Assembly (NCBI GenBank): GCA_029267635.1
Contig: JAJUIK010000012.1
Span: 1 to 64,000 of the forward strand
Length of the DNA: 64,000 bases
From: Moraxellaceae bacterium
Lineage (GTDB): Bacteria > Pseudomonadota > Gammaproteobacteria > Pseudomonadales > Moraxellaceae
Direction of reading: 5' to 3'
Part shown: piece by piece, positions 63,998 through 64,000 of the stretch
How the letters are laid out: each line of letters opens with the position of its first letter
Numbering within the stretch: position 1 is the stretch's first letter
The notes under the pieces: generated by a model
Told to the model about the DNA's origin: nothing
Database searches by the model: none
The model's input: only the letters and a program-made list of their open reading frames with translations
Made by a program: the position numbers and the translations under genes

Positions 63998-64000
63998 GGT

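Overview
The window is a core-chromosome segment of a gammaproteobacterium of the Moraxellaceae, almost certainly Acinetobacter. The evidence is the S10-spc-alpha ribosomal gene order, the Acinetobacter-type MlaD and NsrR proteins, an AlmA-type alkane monooxygenase, a HopJ-family protein, hemF next to aroE, and moderate to low GC with A/T-rich intergenic DNA. I see no tRNA or rRNA gene, CRISPR array, insertion sequence, integrase or prophage gene, and no stretch whose protein content suggests a recent island. Most genes are housekeeping.

Layout. 1-7.9 kb: the 5' end of an ETF-ubiquinone oxidoreductase gene, a DUF1285 protein, murI, a DUF4062 protein, hemH, an MBL hydrolase, yacG, a TrmB-like methyltransferase, a TIGR03862-type flavoprotein, a HopJ-family protein and the fluoride channel crcB. 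8-15.5 kb: an ABC1/UbiB-like kinase, a MATE exporter, a DMT transporter, hemW, an acyltransferase-3 membrane protein and a long acyl-CoA dehydrogenase. 16-25.6 kb: aroE and hemF, divergent hemN, ribA, dxs, suhB and an RGG-tailed DEAD-box helicase with a long structured leader. 25.7-29.3 kb: a very small membrane-protein ORF, then mlaFEDCB for outer-membrane phospholipid transport. 29.3-44.6 kb: corA, a LOG-family protein, a NUDIX hydrolase, comF, recG, an epimerase-like protein, plsB, tesB, a SLC1 symporter, engB, nsrR, a globin gene, a MetC-like enzyme and a class I glutamine amidotransferase. 44.7-58.5 kb: the full S10-spc-alpha cluster of 28 genes from rpsJ to rplQ, with one strong promoter and leader at the start, hairpins at the rpsQ/rplN and rpmJ/rpsM boundaries and a terminator at the end. 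58.6-64 kb: an AlmA-like monooxygenase, sdhE-ygfX, an unusual 423-bp convergent intergenic region, then prlC-yheV and a coiled-coil membrane protein on the minus strand.

How it fits together. Haem synthesis recurs (hemH, hemF, hemN and the haem chaperone hemW). Envelope lipid handling is represented by plsB, tesB, the mla operon and two fatty acid or alkane oxidation enzymes. NsrR sits beside a globin gene that carries a near-perfect NsrR operator, making a compact nitric-oxide response module.

The observations most worth checking are: (1) three DnaA-box-like sequences within 47 bp, embedded in stacked inverted repeats in the sdhE-ygfX/prlC convergent gap; (2) a G10 tract inside the conserved acyltransferase block of plsB; (3) an NsrR-controlled globin with a degenerate FAD domain and no NAD domain; (4) a long hairpin between rpsQ and rplN; (5) a structured leader of about 270 nt before the DEAD-box helicase; and (6) a leader ORF before dxs. 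Nothing in the window looks like a defence island or other large unknown system; the novelty is at the level of regulatory DNA/RNA and single-gene oddities.
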